Shown here piece after piece: positions 46,057-54,789 of a stretch of 64,000 bases of DNA. The translations under genes were made by a program, and so were the position numbers. Every line of letters begins with the position of its first letter. Position 1 is the first letter of the stretch. Source of the DNA: Thermotomaculum hydrothermale (lineage in GTDB: Bacteria; Acidobacteriota; Holophagae; Thermotomaculales; Thermotomaculaceae); assembly GCF_016592575.1 (NCBI RefSeq), contig NZ_AP017470.1, positions 1,746,501 to 1,810,500 of the forward strand, read 5' to 3'. Under the pieces are notes generated by a model. That model ran no database searches. It saw only the letters and a program-made list of their open reading frames with translations, and was not told the DNA's origin.

Positions 46057-46296
46057 CTAAGCATTTTCAACCTCATTAATACCCTTTTTCGTAATCGTAA
46101 TAAAACCACCAAGACCTACAATTTGAACCAACCCTTCTTTGACAAGATATTCCAAAACTATTTCTTTAGTTAATCCCTTGTCAAACCCCAGTTCTTTGCC
46201 AACTTCATACATATCGATTGGTTCATATCCCTTTTCCCTGCTTAATTCGTAAAGTTTATGAAGAAACTCACTTTTCAATTCATCTTTTGTACTCAT
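46057..46296 (-). CDS. Small winged-helix protein
   Basis: This 79-residue protein has helices at about 5-20 and 25-35, a KGLTKEIVLEYLVKEGLV recognition-type helix, and a LGGFITITKKG beta-wing, the outline of a winged helix-turn-helix. AGGAG lies 7 bases before the ATG. It precedes the GHKL-nuclease gene on the same strand, so it may regulate that gene or be its DNA-binding partner. The fold call is by pattern; no family name is certain. Confidence 0.6.
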   Translation of the reverse strand: MSTKDELKSEFLHKLYELSREKGYEPIDMYEVGKELGFDKGLTKEIVLEYLVKEGLVQIVGLGGFITITKKGINEVENA

Positions 46297-46681
46297 TTTT
46301 TAACTCCTAATCTCATTTTATTTATTTATCAAACATTAGGTATACATATTTTATTATATTAAATCATACACTTACACTCCTTACTATTCTTTCAAAGAAA
46401 TTTCCCATCTTCTTAGGTTTTTGTCCACATTGATTTTATTAGTAGATTCCTTTCTCTTAAAATATTTGACACTATCTTTAAAAGTCATTAAATATAGATT
46501 ATTTCCCAGCATCTATCACTCTTCTTTTAAATTTAATTTATTATATTGAAAAAAAAAGAGAAAAACAAGTTTTTTTTGATTTTTTTTCTTTTTTGAGTGA
46601 GAATAGGTAGTCTTATCTTAATTCAAAACAGTGGAATGGTAGAATTTCGTTTACCTACCCTGACAAAAAATTTAGACAAAA
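46297..46681. other. AT-rich non-coding part of the island with a rightward promoter
   Basis: No protein-coding frame is convincing in these 385 bases. A consensus TTGACA (46466-46471) and TAAATA (46489-46494) with a 17-base spacer point right, away from the island genes. Downstream lies a long A-tract followed by T-tracts (46544-46600), which could fold as a terminator. A small RNA of about 100 bases would fit. A possible minus-strand TATAAT (46358-46353) upstream of the winged-helix gene lacks a clear -35. Confidence 0.4.
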
Positions 46682-46819
46682 AACATTGCCCAGATATTTA
46701 AAATTGAAAAAAACAGAGTAAACATAAAAGCAACAACAACTGAAAAAATGGGCTTTATCGGCCGCAAAGAAGGCATTGCTGCAACCGCTGTTGTGCTGCT
46801 TATTTCAACTAATCAATAG
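46682..46819 (+). pseudogene. ispF: ispF 3'-end remnant (right repeat copy)
   Basis: These bases encode [20 protein letters not shown] through the signature [14 protein letters not shown] to a TAG, matching the last 46 residues of IspF at 44036-44176. There is no start and the preceding frame is broken. About half of the differences to the intact gene are silent, so the fragment diverged under coding constraint before it was cut off, most simply in another lineage. Its stop overlaps the 3' end of the DUF2726 gene on the other strand. Confidence 0.85.
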
Positions 46820-46845
46820 GTTCAATATATCTGCATTCCGGGAAT
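46682..46845 (+). repeat. Right direct repeat: ispF remnant plus intact DUF2726 tail
   Basis: Partner of 44036-44203. This copy keeps the intact end of the DUF2726 gene ([14 protein letters not shown]) but only a fragment of ispF. Together the copies show the ancestral order: ispF and DUF2726 converging with overlapping 3' ends. Confidence 0.85.
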
Positions 46846-47501
46846 CTTGAGCATGCCCAGAATTTTTTTCCTGCATTTTTTCCTTTTTTTGCCACTTTAA
46901 TTACCATTTTAGAATTACATTTAGGGCACAATTTAACATCTTCAACAGGAATTTCAGGCACTTTTGTTTCCCTTAAATTTACATAATTTGAGAGGATGTC
47001 TCTAATCTCATTTGGAGAATACCCTTCCCTCACATTTATTTCAAGCAAGGGTATTCCTGCACTTTCGCATGCTTTCCTTAAAAAATCGTCTCTTTCCATT
47101 CTTTTTGCAGATTTATGGCTTTTGTCGTTTAACTCAATAACACACAACACTTCAAGTGTGTTTTTATCACATATAACAAAATCAAAATGCTTCCCTGAAA
47201 TTCTGTTAAATGCCTTTTGCCATTCACTTTTATCAAGCCTTGAAAGGGGAGTTAAAATATCGGCAACCCTGATTTTTGCAAATATATCCGCATGTCCTTC
47301 CAGTACTCCTTTTAATACCCCGTAAAAAGACCTTTCAGCAGGGGTAAAAACACTTTTCTTTTTCCTGTATGGCAACTTTTGCTCTTTTAAAATAAAAACA
47401 CCTTCTTTGTTTAATACCTTTATAATTTGCTTTGCTACCATAATTAAAATCAACAGTGCAATTAATCCGCTTATCGCTAACACAATAAGATTTAAAAGCA
47501 T
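46809..47501 (-). CDS. Membrane-anchored DUF2726 protein with topoisomerase-type zinc ribbon
   Basis: This 230-residue protein has one N-terminal membrane helix (3-25). A DUF2726 domain spans about 50-170 ([38 protein letters not shown]), a predicted PD-(D/E)XK-like fold. A C-terminal zinc ribbon has CPKC and CSRFPEC, as in bacterial topoisomerase I. It may act on nucleic acid at the membrane, but the role is unknown. GGAGG precedes the ATG. Its last codons overlap the ispF remnant. Confidence 0.82.
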   Translation of the reverse strand: MLLNLIVLAISGLIALLILIMVAKQIIKVLNKEGVFILKEQKLPYRKKKSVFTPAERSFYGVLKGVLEGHADIFAKIRVADILTPLSRLDKSEWQKAFNRISGKHFDFVICDKNTLEVLCVIELNDKSHKSAKRMERDDFLRKACESAGIPLLEINVREGYSPNEIRDILSNYVNLRETKVPEIPVEDVKLCPKCNSKMVIKVAKKGKNAGKKFWACSRFPECRYIEPID

Positions 47502-47580
47502 TGTAGCCTCCTAACTCATACTTAATAATGCAGATATTTTGTATTTTATATTAAGCAGAAAATTCTTCAAGAAAAAAACT

Positions 47581-47608
47581 TTGTTTGTTTTTGGGGACAG
47601 GATATAAT
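47581..47608 (+). promoter_or_regulatory. Promoter of the sodium:solute symporter gene (near-leaderless)
   Basis: TTGTTT (47581-47586) and TATAAT (47603-47608) are 16 bases apart. The predicted start point (about 47614-47616) coincides with the ATG at 47616, and no ribosome-binding sequence is visible. Confidence 0.5.
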
Positions 47609-47615
47609 TCTTTCT

Positions 47616-48953
47616 ATGAAATCGGTTTTTCTTGTTGTTTATTTGATTTACTCGGCAGTTGTTATAATCTTCTCTTTTCTTTCAAAAAGCAAAGAGGAGA
47701 CGACAGAGTCATTCTGGACAGACAACAGGCAGGTTGGGGGTTTAAGGGCGGGGCTTTCCCTTTCTGCAACCTTTATGTCTATAAGCTGGTCTGTGGCTTA
47801 TGGGATTGAGGTTTTTTTAAACTATGGATTTGGCGGTTTTTTTGTTTTATCCCTGCCGTGGCTGATTGTGCTTGGAATTTTCTTTATCTTTGCGCCAAAA
47901 CTCAGGGATATTCCGGTATTCTCTCAGCCTGAATTGATTAGAAGAAGGTTTGGTGAACGGGCGGCAACACTGTCTGCTATCCCTATTTTGATTGTTTTTA
48001 TTATCTGGGGGGGAGCGGAATTGGCCGTCGCTGCAAAGATAATTGGGAAGGCAACTGATATTTCTTACCTTGCAGTATTGTTTTTTTCCGTGCTTGTTAT
48101 CGCAATTTATATGTCTTTAAGCGGAGTTGAGGCTGTAATTGTTACAGATGTTATTCAATACTCTCTTATCGCTGTTTTTTTTGTAATCCTTGTAATTGCA
48201 GGGAAGAATTCAGGTGTTGAAAACAATTCGGTACTTGTTTTTGATTTGAAAAAGATAAATCCGTTTTTCATTTTTCTAACCTTAATTGCATACCTTCCAG
48301 GCTGGCTTGTTGAAACTGATATATGGATAAGGCTTCAGGTTACAAAAAACGGAAAAGAGGCAAGGAAGGCAATGGGTGTTGCCTTCTTAAACGCTTTGCT
48401 GTTTGTTTTTCTCTTCCCTATGGTTGTTGCTTTCTTTGTGCCTGATACTTTTAAATCCGGGGAAAGCGCCGTTTTTTACCTTATTTCGCTTATTAAAAAC
48501 AAAATTATTCTTTCAATTGTGGCAATAGGGCTTGTAGCTGCATCAATGTCAACAATTGATACCTGCCTTAATGTTGCGGCAATGACTCTTTCTTACGATA
48601 TGAAAAAGAAAAAAAGCAAGAAGTTTAACATTATATCAATTTGGATCGCATCACTCCTTGCGGCACTTTCCGGGATTTACTTTGATTCTTTGAAAGACGC
48701 CTTTTACCTTTCAAGCGGCATTTTCTCAACAACCCTTTTTATCCCTGTTATTGCCGCATATTCAAAAAGAGATTTTAAAAAGGGGGTTGAAGCTGTTTTG
48801 TTGCTGGCGCCTTTTATAACAATACTGTTTTACATTCTTGAAAAGTACAGGATAATTCAAATTCCAGACGCAAACGGAATTGGGTATATTTTAATCTCAA
48901 GCATTTTTTCCGTGATTATTTTTTTCACCGCTTCAAAAATAAGCAAGGATTAG
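47616..48953 (+). CDS. Sodium:solute symporter family protein
   Basis: At 445 residues it has about 12-13 helices in SSS (LeuT-fold) order. NRQVGGLRAGLSLSATFMS carries the conserved helix-1 break, SGVEAVIVTDVIQYSLI is a family signature, and VAASMSTIDTCLNVAAMTLSYD carries the Na+-site helix. It is shorter than PutP or PanF (about 500). The solute cannot be named. It is a single gene, divergent from the DUF2726 gene. Confidence 0.88.
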   Translation: MKSVFLVVYLIYSAVVIIFSFLSKSKEETTESFWTDNRQVGGLRAGLSLSATFMSISWSVAYGIEVFLNYGFGGFFVLSLPWLIVLGIFFIFAPKLRDIPVFSQPELIRRRFGERAATLSAIPILIVFIIWGGAELAVAAKIIGKATDISYLAVLFFSVLVIAIYMSLSGVEAVIVTDVIQYSLIAVFFVILVIAGKNSGVENNSVLVFDLKKINPFFIFLTLIAYLPGWLVETDIWIRLQVTKNGKEARKAMGVAFLNALLFVFLFPMVVAFFVPDTFKSGESAVFYLISLIKNKIILSIVAIGLVAASMSTIDTCLNVAAMTLSYDMKKKKSKKFNIISIWIASLLAALSGIYFDSLKDAFYLSSGIFSTTLFIPVIAAYSKRDFKKGVEAVLLLAPFITILFYILEKYRIIQIPDANGIGYILISSIFSVIIFFTASKISKD

Positions 48954-49002
48954 CATTTCTTTAAACTTACATTCAGCCTGATAGCAAAACCAACCTTTTC
49001 TT

Positions 49003-49011
49003 TGCTATAAT
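49003..49011 (+). promoter_or_regulatory. Extended -10 promoter of the rlmI operon
   Basis: TGCTATAAT matches the extended -10 consensus. AAGGTGG precedes the ATG at 49040 with 7 bases of spacing. Confidence 0.5.
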
Positions 49012-49039
49012 CAAACAAAAGGGATTAAGGTGGAATTTA

Positions 49040-50203
49040 ATGAAAGAATTGATTGTAAAAGACAAAAGGGCAAAGAGGAGAATCTCATACGGTTATCTCT
49101 GGGTTTACTCAAACGAGGTAAGAAATTTAAAGGATTTTGAAGAGGGGGAGACAGGGATTCTTGTTGACGAAAAGGGAGATTTTCTTGCAACAGCATACAT
49201 AAACCCCCACTCTCTTATATGCGCAAGGATACTTTCAAGAAAAAAGGTAAACCCGAATATTCAGTTTTTTGAGAACAAACTTAAAAAAATTGTTGAGTAT
49301 AAAAAAAGCATAGTTGACTTAAACAATTCAAGGATAGTGTTTGCAGAAGGTGATGAATTGCCGGGCTTTATTCTTGATTTTTACGGTGGAAGGGTTTTGT
49401 CTGCACAATTTAACACAATGGGGGCTGAAAAACTCTCTGAACCTTTCTTGAAAGCAGTTGAGATTGTTTTGGGAAAATTCCCTGTTGTAATAAAGAACCA
49501 GTCTGTATTCAGGGGGAAAGAAAACCTTGAAATAGAAGTTAAAACAAAGGGTGAGGTGCCTGAAGAGGTTGAAATTGAGGAAAACGGAATAAAGATGCTT
49601 GTGCCTGTTTTAAAGGGACAAAAAACAGGCTATTACTTTGACCAGAGGGATAACAAGAAAAGATTTTCAGAGTTTGCAAATGGGGAAGTTCTTGACCTTT
49701 TCTCTTACATAGGTGGGTTTGGATTACACGCAGCAAAAAGTGCAGAAAAGGTAACCTTTGTTGATTCCTCTGAAAATGCAATTGAGTACTGCAAAAAAAA
49801 TATGGAATTGAATAACTTTTCTAACGGGGAATATTACAAACTTGACGCCTTTAAGGCTATAAAGATTTTCAAAGAAAATGGCAGAAATTTTGATTTAATA
49901 TCAGTTGATCCGCCTGCATTTACAAAGTCAAGAAAGACTCTTGACAGGGCAATTAAAGGTTATGAAAACCTTAACAGAGAAGCCTTTAGCCTTTTAAAAA
50001 AGGGGGGCATTGTTTTTACAATGAGTTGCTCAAGGCTTGTTGACATTAACACATTTGACAGGATTATAGAAAAGGCGGTTATTTCAAGCGGGGTTAAGTT
50101 AAGGGTTATAGGCAGGCTTTACCAGGCAAAAGACCACACAGTTTTGCCATATATGAAAGAAACAGAGTATTTGAAGGGGCTTGTTTTAATGAGGATAAAA
50201 TGA
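49040..50203 (+). CDS. rlmI: 23S rRNA cytosine-5 methyltransferase, RlmI-like
   Basis: This 387-residue protein begins with a PUA-type domain (RRISYGYLWVYSNEVRNL) and continues with a Rossmann methyltransferase: VLDLFSYIGGFGLHAAK (SAM loop), VDSSENAI and SVDPPAFTKSRKTL. The catalytic Cys lies in FTMSCSRLVD. RlmI methylates C1962 of 23S rRNA. One base separates it from the ROK kinase gene. Confidence 0.9.
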   Translation: MKELIVKDKRAKRRISYGYLWVYSNEVRNLKDFEEGETGILVDEKGDFLATAYINPHSLICARILSRKKVNPNIQFFENKLKKIVEYKKSIVDLNNSRIVFAEGDELPGFILDFYGGRVLSAQFNTMGAEKLSEPFLKAVEIVLGKFPVVIKNQSVFRGKENLEIEVKTKGEVPEEVEIEENGIKMLVPVLKGQKTGYYFDQRDNKKRFSEFANGEVLDLFSYIGGFGLHAAKSAEKVTFVDSSENAIEYCKKNMELNNFSNGEYYKLDAFKAIKIFKENGRNFDLISVDPPAFTKSRKTLDRAIKGYENLNREAFSLLKKGGIVFTMSCSRLVDINTFDRIIEKAVISSGVKLRVIGRLYQAKDHTVLPYMKETEYLKGLVLMRIK

Positions 50204-50204
50204 A

Positions 50205-51083
50205 ATGAAAATACTTGCTCTTGACATAGGGGGGACAAACACAAAGATTGCACTTGCAAACAAAAATGGCAATTTTGAAAAAGGATACCCCGTTGTTGAG
50301 AAAACAAAACCCCCTATTGAAAATTTTTTGTCTGAAATTTTTGAAAAATACCTCAACAATGCCGAAAAGATAGGCATAAGCATAGCCTCAAATGTAAATA
50401 GCAAAGGGGTTGTTGTAAACTCAACAAACCTTGAAATACCCAAAAACTTCCCTTTAAAAGAATTTGTTGAGAGAAAAACAGGAAAAGAGTGCAGGGTAAT
50501 AAACGATGGAAACGCCTCGGCAATTGCAGTATCAAACATAGATGAATTTAAGCAATTTAAAAACATTGTCTCGGTAACTTTAGGAACGGGGATAGGCGGT
50601 GGAATTATCCTGAACGGCAAAGTGCTAACAAGCAAAACAGGGCTTGACAGCGAAATAGGGCATATCACAATTGTGCCCAACGGGAAAAGGTGCAATTGCG
50701 GGAATTACGGCTGTGTTGAAGCGTACTGCGGGGAAAGGGGAATTGTTGAAAGGTTTAATGAAAAATCAGAAAAAGAAATAGAAAATACACTTGAATTGAA
50801 AAAACTTTTGGAGAAAAACGACAGAATTGCAAGGGACATTGTCATAGAGACAGGAAACTATTTAGGACTGGCACTTGCAATCATTACCAATATTTTAGGA
50901 ATTGAAGCCTTTGCTTTAGGAGGAGGGGTTTGCGGATTGGGAGGTTTGCTAATTGAAACAATAAAAAGTTATTTGCGTAAAAATTGTTTTGGAAGCAAGA
51001 TTGGAATCTTCCCTGATGTAAAGGTAATAAAAGAGTACCAGTACCTCTCTCTGAAGGGTGCTGCGGAGTTATTTAATGAATGA
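50205..51083 (+). CDS. ROK-family sugar kinase (glucokinase-like)
   Basis: This 292-residue ROK protein has the phosphate motif ALDIGGTNTKIALA, SVTLGTGIGGGIILNG, and the zinc site CNCGNYGCVEAYCGERG with the HxxIxxxG-type His just upstream. The lack of an N-terminal HTH makes it a kinase rather than a NagC-type repressor. It probably phosphorylates glucose or a related sugar. Its 3' end overlaps the phosphatase gene by 8 bases. Confidence 0.9.
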   Translation: MKILALDIGGTNTKIALANKNGNFEKGYPVVEKTKPPIENFLSEIFEKYLNNAEKIGISIASNVNSKGVVVNSTNLEIPKNFPLKEFVERKTGKECRVINDGNASAIAVSNIDEFKQFKNIVSVTLGTGIGGGIILNGKVLTSKTGLDSEIGHITIVPNGKRCNCGNYGCVEAYCGERGIVERFNEKSEKEIENTLELKKLLEKNDRIARDIVIETGNYLGLALAIITNILGIEAFALGGGVCGLGGLLIETIKSYLRKNCFGSKIGIFPDVKVIKEYQYLSLKGAAELFNE

Positions 51084-53364
51084 AAAACCTCTGTTTATTA
51101 AATTTAAAGCATTTTTTATTTTTGCAATAACTGCTGTTTGCTTTCTATTTTACGCAAGAAGTGTCCCAGATGAGGGAATCGTCCCCCTACAAACAGCAAA
51201 AGATATAAAAGTCCTTTTTGTAAAGAAGAATAGCGAAGCATTCAAAAAAGGAGTAAAACCTGGCTTTTCGATAGTGGGTGTCAATCACAAGTTAGTTAAA
51301 AGTATAGATGATATAGAAAACCTTATAACATACCCCGAAACAGACTTTCTTTTTGAAAACAATAAAGGGGATTTAATTGAAATCATACTAATAGAGAGAA
51401 AAATCAGGAGAATTGTCCAGCCTGAAATTGTTTTTATTCTTATCTCCCTGCTACTTTATATTCTTTCTATAACTTTAATATTAAACAATTGGGAAATAAA
51501 AGAACTCTATTTTTTACATTCAGCAATTTTTATAACCCACTTTGCTTCCCTTGCTTTTATTGTAAGCCCTTCTTACACCTCATTTGAATCATTTATAGTG
51601 CTTGCGGTGCTAATAGCCTTTCCCGGAGTGCCATTTTTACTTGCAAGTTTTGTTCAAGAAAGAGAATTGGAATCTCACAAAAAGAGTTTTAAATTTATAC
51701 TGCCTGGATTAATATTAATTGGCTACTTAATACTGTGGCAAAGTTCAATAATAAAATCTATCGCTGTTTCAACTGGTCTGCTTGCAACAGGATACTTTTA
51801 CCTTGCTTCAATATTTAAAAGAAACAAATCGCCTATGTTTTTCCCATCCTGGTTCTTTTATCTCTCACTTTACTTTGGAGCAATCACCTTAATAATACTT
51901 GCTATTTTAATAAAAGGAATAATTCTATTCTGGCTTGTTAAACTTTTTGTAGCCCAGCAGATTATATTTAACGCCCTTATCCTCTACAATATTTTAAAAT
52001 ACGGCATATCAAACAAAAAACTTGCTTTGAAAAAATCTTTTGTAGATGCCTTTATCTTTCTCATTCTCCTTGTACTTTACACATTTCTTTTATACTTTCT
52101 AAACAAAACCCTCGGGGAAAACTTTATATCAAAGAATTTAAAGATTTACTCAATAATGTTAGGTATACTAATTGTTTTCATACTAAACCCAATTAACGAA
52201 TGGATAAAAGACAAACTTGAATTTCTGCTTTTCAAGCAGGAGAGAAAACTTGCCACCAAGGTTTTTGAAATTACAGATAAAATGATAACCCTTACCGATA
52301 GCAGAGAAATAGAGAGATACCTTAAAGACATATTAAACGACTTTTTAAAACTTGATATTCAGGTATTTATTCAGGTTGAGAAAAACTCTTTTAAAAAACT
52401 CAACTCACATAAAATATACGAATTTAATTATCAAGAAATGGACGCAAAATCAATCTCTCAAACACCACTGAAAAGTTTTGAGGAAACAGGCTACGAGTAT
52501 CTATACCACTTTTCAGAAAATGAAAATTTAAAAACCATTGTTCTTGCAAAAGAACCTTTAACTGTGCAGCAGAAAAAAATGCTTGAACACATATTTATTC
52601 AATTTGCTTTAACCTATCAGAACATTAAACTTATTGAAAAGGCTCAAAGGCAGATAGAGCTTGAAAGGGACATGAAAATTGCAGGGCTTATTCAGAAAAG
52701 TTTAATCCCCTCTTTTCACCCAGAAGGAAAAAATTTTGAGGTGTATGGAATTTCTGAAAGTGCAAGGACTGTTGGAGGAGACTTTTTCGATTACCTGCCT
52801 TCTGAAGATAAAAAGATAAAGGCAATAATTGGAGATGTTGCAGGAAAATCAGTGCCTGCCGCAATTATGATGGTATCGGCAAAAGAAACACTCTTTGCAA
52901 GGAGTGTGAACATAGACTCCCCATCAAAACTTATGAGAGAATCAAACAGGCTTCTCTATTTGAGAAGCAATAAAAATATGTTTGTAGCCTGTATATACTT
53001 TGTATTTGACCCTGAAAAATTAACCCTAAATTACATAAATGCGGGGATGCCTTCCCCATATTTAATAAGGGAAAATACAATAAGCATACTGAAAAAGCAA
53101 AAAATAAGATTCCCTCTTGGATTGCTTCCAGATGTTCAATACCAGGAAGAAAACCTGAAATTACTCAAAGGGGATACCCTTATCTTTATGACAGACGGGG
53201 TTACCGAATCCTTAGGAGAAAATATAGTGCCAGTATTAGAGGAGTGCACCAATTTAGAAACAGCAGTTGAAATAGCAAAATGTGTAATTGACTCTGTAAA
53301 AAGAAAAACAGAAAACATTCTTGAAGATGACGCAACAATAATTGTTTTAAAGATAAGGGAGTAA
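51076..53364 (+). CDS. Multi-spanning membrane SpoIIE/RsbU-type PP2C phosphatase with PDZ-like region
   Basis: From the ATG at 51076 (GGAG with 8-base spacer) the protein has one helix. A PDZ-like segment follows (VLFVKKNSEAFKKGVKPGFSIVGV, about residues 45-115), then some eight membrane helices up to residue 375. Next come a GAF-like stretch and a PP2C domain at 555-760 with metal motifs VGGDFFDY, IGDVAGKS, FMTDGVTE and EDDATIIVL. Relatives dephosphorylate STAS-type anti-anti-sigma proteins. No such partner is nearby. A GTG at 51058 is the alternative start. Confidence 0.87.
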   Translation: MNEKPLFIKFKAFFIFAITAVCFLFYARSVPDEGIVPLQTAKDIKVLFVKKNSEAFKKGVKPGFSIVGVNHKLVKSIDDIENLITYPETDFLFENNKGDLIEIILIERKIRRIVQPEIVFILISLLLYILSITLILNNWEIKELYFLHSAIFITHFASLAFIVSPSYTSFESFIVLAVLIAFPGVPFLLASFVQERELESHKKSFKFILPGLILIGYLILWQSSIIKSIAVSTGLLATGYFYLASIFKRNKSPMFFPSWFFYLSLYFGAITLIILAILIKGIILFWLVKLFVAQQIIFNALILYNILKYGISNKKLALKKSFVDAFIFLILLVLYTFLLYFLNKTLGENFISKNLKIYSIMLGILIVFILNPINEWIKDKLEFLLFKQERKLATKVFEITDKMITLTDSREIERYLKDILNDFLKLDIQVFIQVEKNSFKKLNSHKIYEFNYQEMDAKSISQTPLKSFEETGYEYLYHFSENENLKTIVLAKEPLTVQQKKMLEHIFIQFALTYQNIKLIEKAQRQIELERDMKIAGLIQKSLIPSFHPEGKNFEVYGISESARTVGGDFFDYLPSEDKKIKAIIGDVAGKSVPAAIMMVSAKETLFARSVNIDSPSKLMRESNRLLYLRSNKNMFVACIYFVFDPEKLTLNYINAGMPSPYLIRENTISILKKQKIRFPLGLLPDVQYQEENLKLLKGDTLIFMTDGVTESLGENIVPVLEECTNLETAVEIAKCVIDSVKRKTENILEDDATIIVLKIRE

Positions 53365-53367
53365 AAA

Positions 53368-54789
53368 ATGAAAAGAGTATTCTTGATTGTTAATGTAATT
53401 ATCTTAATTTTAATATCAGCAATCTGGGGCATGCGATTTTTCAGCGAAAAGGAAAATCTTTATTCAACAAAAAACAAAGAGGCTCTAAAACATTACAAAG
53501 CAGGGGTAAACTACACAATGATGTACTATGTGCCAGAAGCAAGGAAGGAGTTTGCCCTTGCTATTAAAAAAGACCCAAACTTCCCATTACCCTATATATT
53601 CCAGATTATGATGTCAAGGGGATTGAAAGGCTCAAACATCCCTGATTACTACAAAAAGATAGCTGTGCCTCAAAAAAACTGGACTGAATTTGAAAAAGAA
53701 TTCACTTCAATTTTTCTGGAATACACAGCAAAGAGGGAAAAGATAAAAGGAGATAGAAAGTTTGCAAAGAGGATAGAAAACTTTATAGACAAGTATGCTG
53801 ACAGAATTGAGATATACCCAATTATCCTTCCCATGTATCAAACAGCAATAGGAGACACCAACAAATTAATAAAATACTATGAGTACTTACACGAAAAATT
53901 TCCCAACAATACCCAGATTATAAACAGGCTGGGCTACCTCTACCTTCAAAAGAAAGAATACAAAAAAGCAGAAAATGCCTTTAAAAAATATATATTTATA
54001 GAGCCTGACAACGCAAACCCATACGACAGTATTGCAGACCTGTACTATACTCAGGGAAATTATAAAAAGGCTATTGAGAATTACCAAAAAGCTCTTTCAA
54101 TTAAACCTGATTTTCCAAATTCAAAAATTAAACTTGCCTTATGCTACATATTCACCGGAAAACTTAAACTTGCCGAGAAGAAACTAAACGAAATTTTAGA
54201 ACTTAAAAACACAATCCCATATCTCACATTTTCTGCATACAACATAAAAGCCATTCTTTATTTACTTGAAGGAGAAACAGAAAAAATAAAAGAGTTGTAC
54301 CAAAGCTTCAACCCCCCAAAAGATTACTTCTGTTTTAAACTTCCTATACAGGCTTTTTATGGGTACTCAATAAAAGATAAAAATTTGCTGTCAAAAGCCA
54401 TTGAAAATTCAGAAAAATGCCCCCACTTTATTAGACAGCTAATTGCACCTCTAAAAATTCCTTTACTTATCTGGCTGGGAAAAGAAAATCAGGCTGAAAA
54501 ACTTATTCAATCAATACTTCAAAAAATAAATGATTTAACTTACGACAGAAAAGTTTTCTATATAAACCTGATTGCAGATTACTACCTTGAAAAGAAAGAA
54601 TATTCAAAAATTGAAAAACTGCTTCCCTACCTTAATGAAAAAGACAAAGCATATCTTGAATTGCTTATGGCAAAATCTCAAAACAATAAAGAAAAGTGTA
54701 AAGAATTTGCCAAAAAACTGCTTCAATACTATAATGAAGCTGACGAAAACTTCTATAAAAAGAAAGAGGCTTTAAAATGTCTGAAGTAA
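53368..54789 (+). CDS. Membrane-anchored TPR protein
   Basis: An N-terminal helix (residues 4-22) anchors or exports the protein. TPR repeats are clear at about 40-70 and 170-300 (LGYLYLQKKEYKKAENAFKKYI; ADLYYTQGNYKKAIENYQKAL), with more diverged repeats to residue 470. It starts 3 bases after the phosphatase gene and overlaps the cNMP-binding gene by 13 bases. A scaffold role within this signalling unit is likely, but the partner is unknown. Confidence 0.82.
   Translation: MKRVFLIVNVIILILISAIWGMRFFSEKENLYSTKNKEALKHYKAGVNYTMMYYVPEARKEFALAIKKDPNFPLPYIFQIMMSRGLKGSNIPDYYKKIAVPQKNWTEFEKEFTSIFLEYTAKREKIKGDRKFAKRIENFIDKYADRIEIYPIILPMYQTAIGDTNKLIKYYEYLHEKFPNNTQIINRLGYLYLQKKEYKKAENAFKKYIFIEPDNANPYDSIADLYYTQGNYKKAIENYQKALSIKPDFPNSKIKLALCYIFTGKLKLAEKKLNEILELKNTIPYLTFSAYNIKAILYLLEGETEKIKELYQSFNPPKDYFCFKLPIQAFYGYSIKDKNLLSKAIENSEKCPHFIRQLIAPLKIPLLIWLGKENQAEKLIQSILQKINDLTYDRKVFYINLIADYYLEKKEYSKIEKLLPYLNEKDKAYLELLMAKSQNNKEKCKEFAKKLLQYYNEADENFYKKKEALKCLK

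Larger units (their letters stand above)
44204..46681. mobile_element. Putative laterally acquired island (~2.5 kb) at the ispF/DUF2726 junction
   Basis: The segment lies between the two diverged copies of the ispF/DUF2726 junction. It holds two minus-strand genes (winged-helix and GHKL-nuclease) plus AT-rich non-coding flanks of 222 and 384 bases. No integrase, transposase or terminal inverted repeat is visible, so the route of entry is unknown. Bases 44204-44425 contain no gene; a weak AAGATC / GATCTT hairpin (about 44312-44341) could terminate the GHKL gene. Confidence 0.65.

Noticed and set aside
44204-46681. Insertion sequence or integrative element with its own recombinase
   Set aside because: No transposase, integrase or terminal inverted repeats were found; the flanking repeats are long and diverged rather than short and identical, so a classic IS is not supported.
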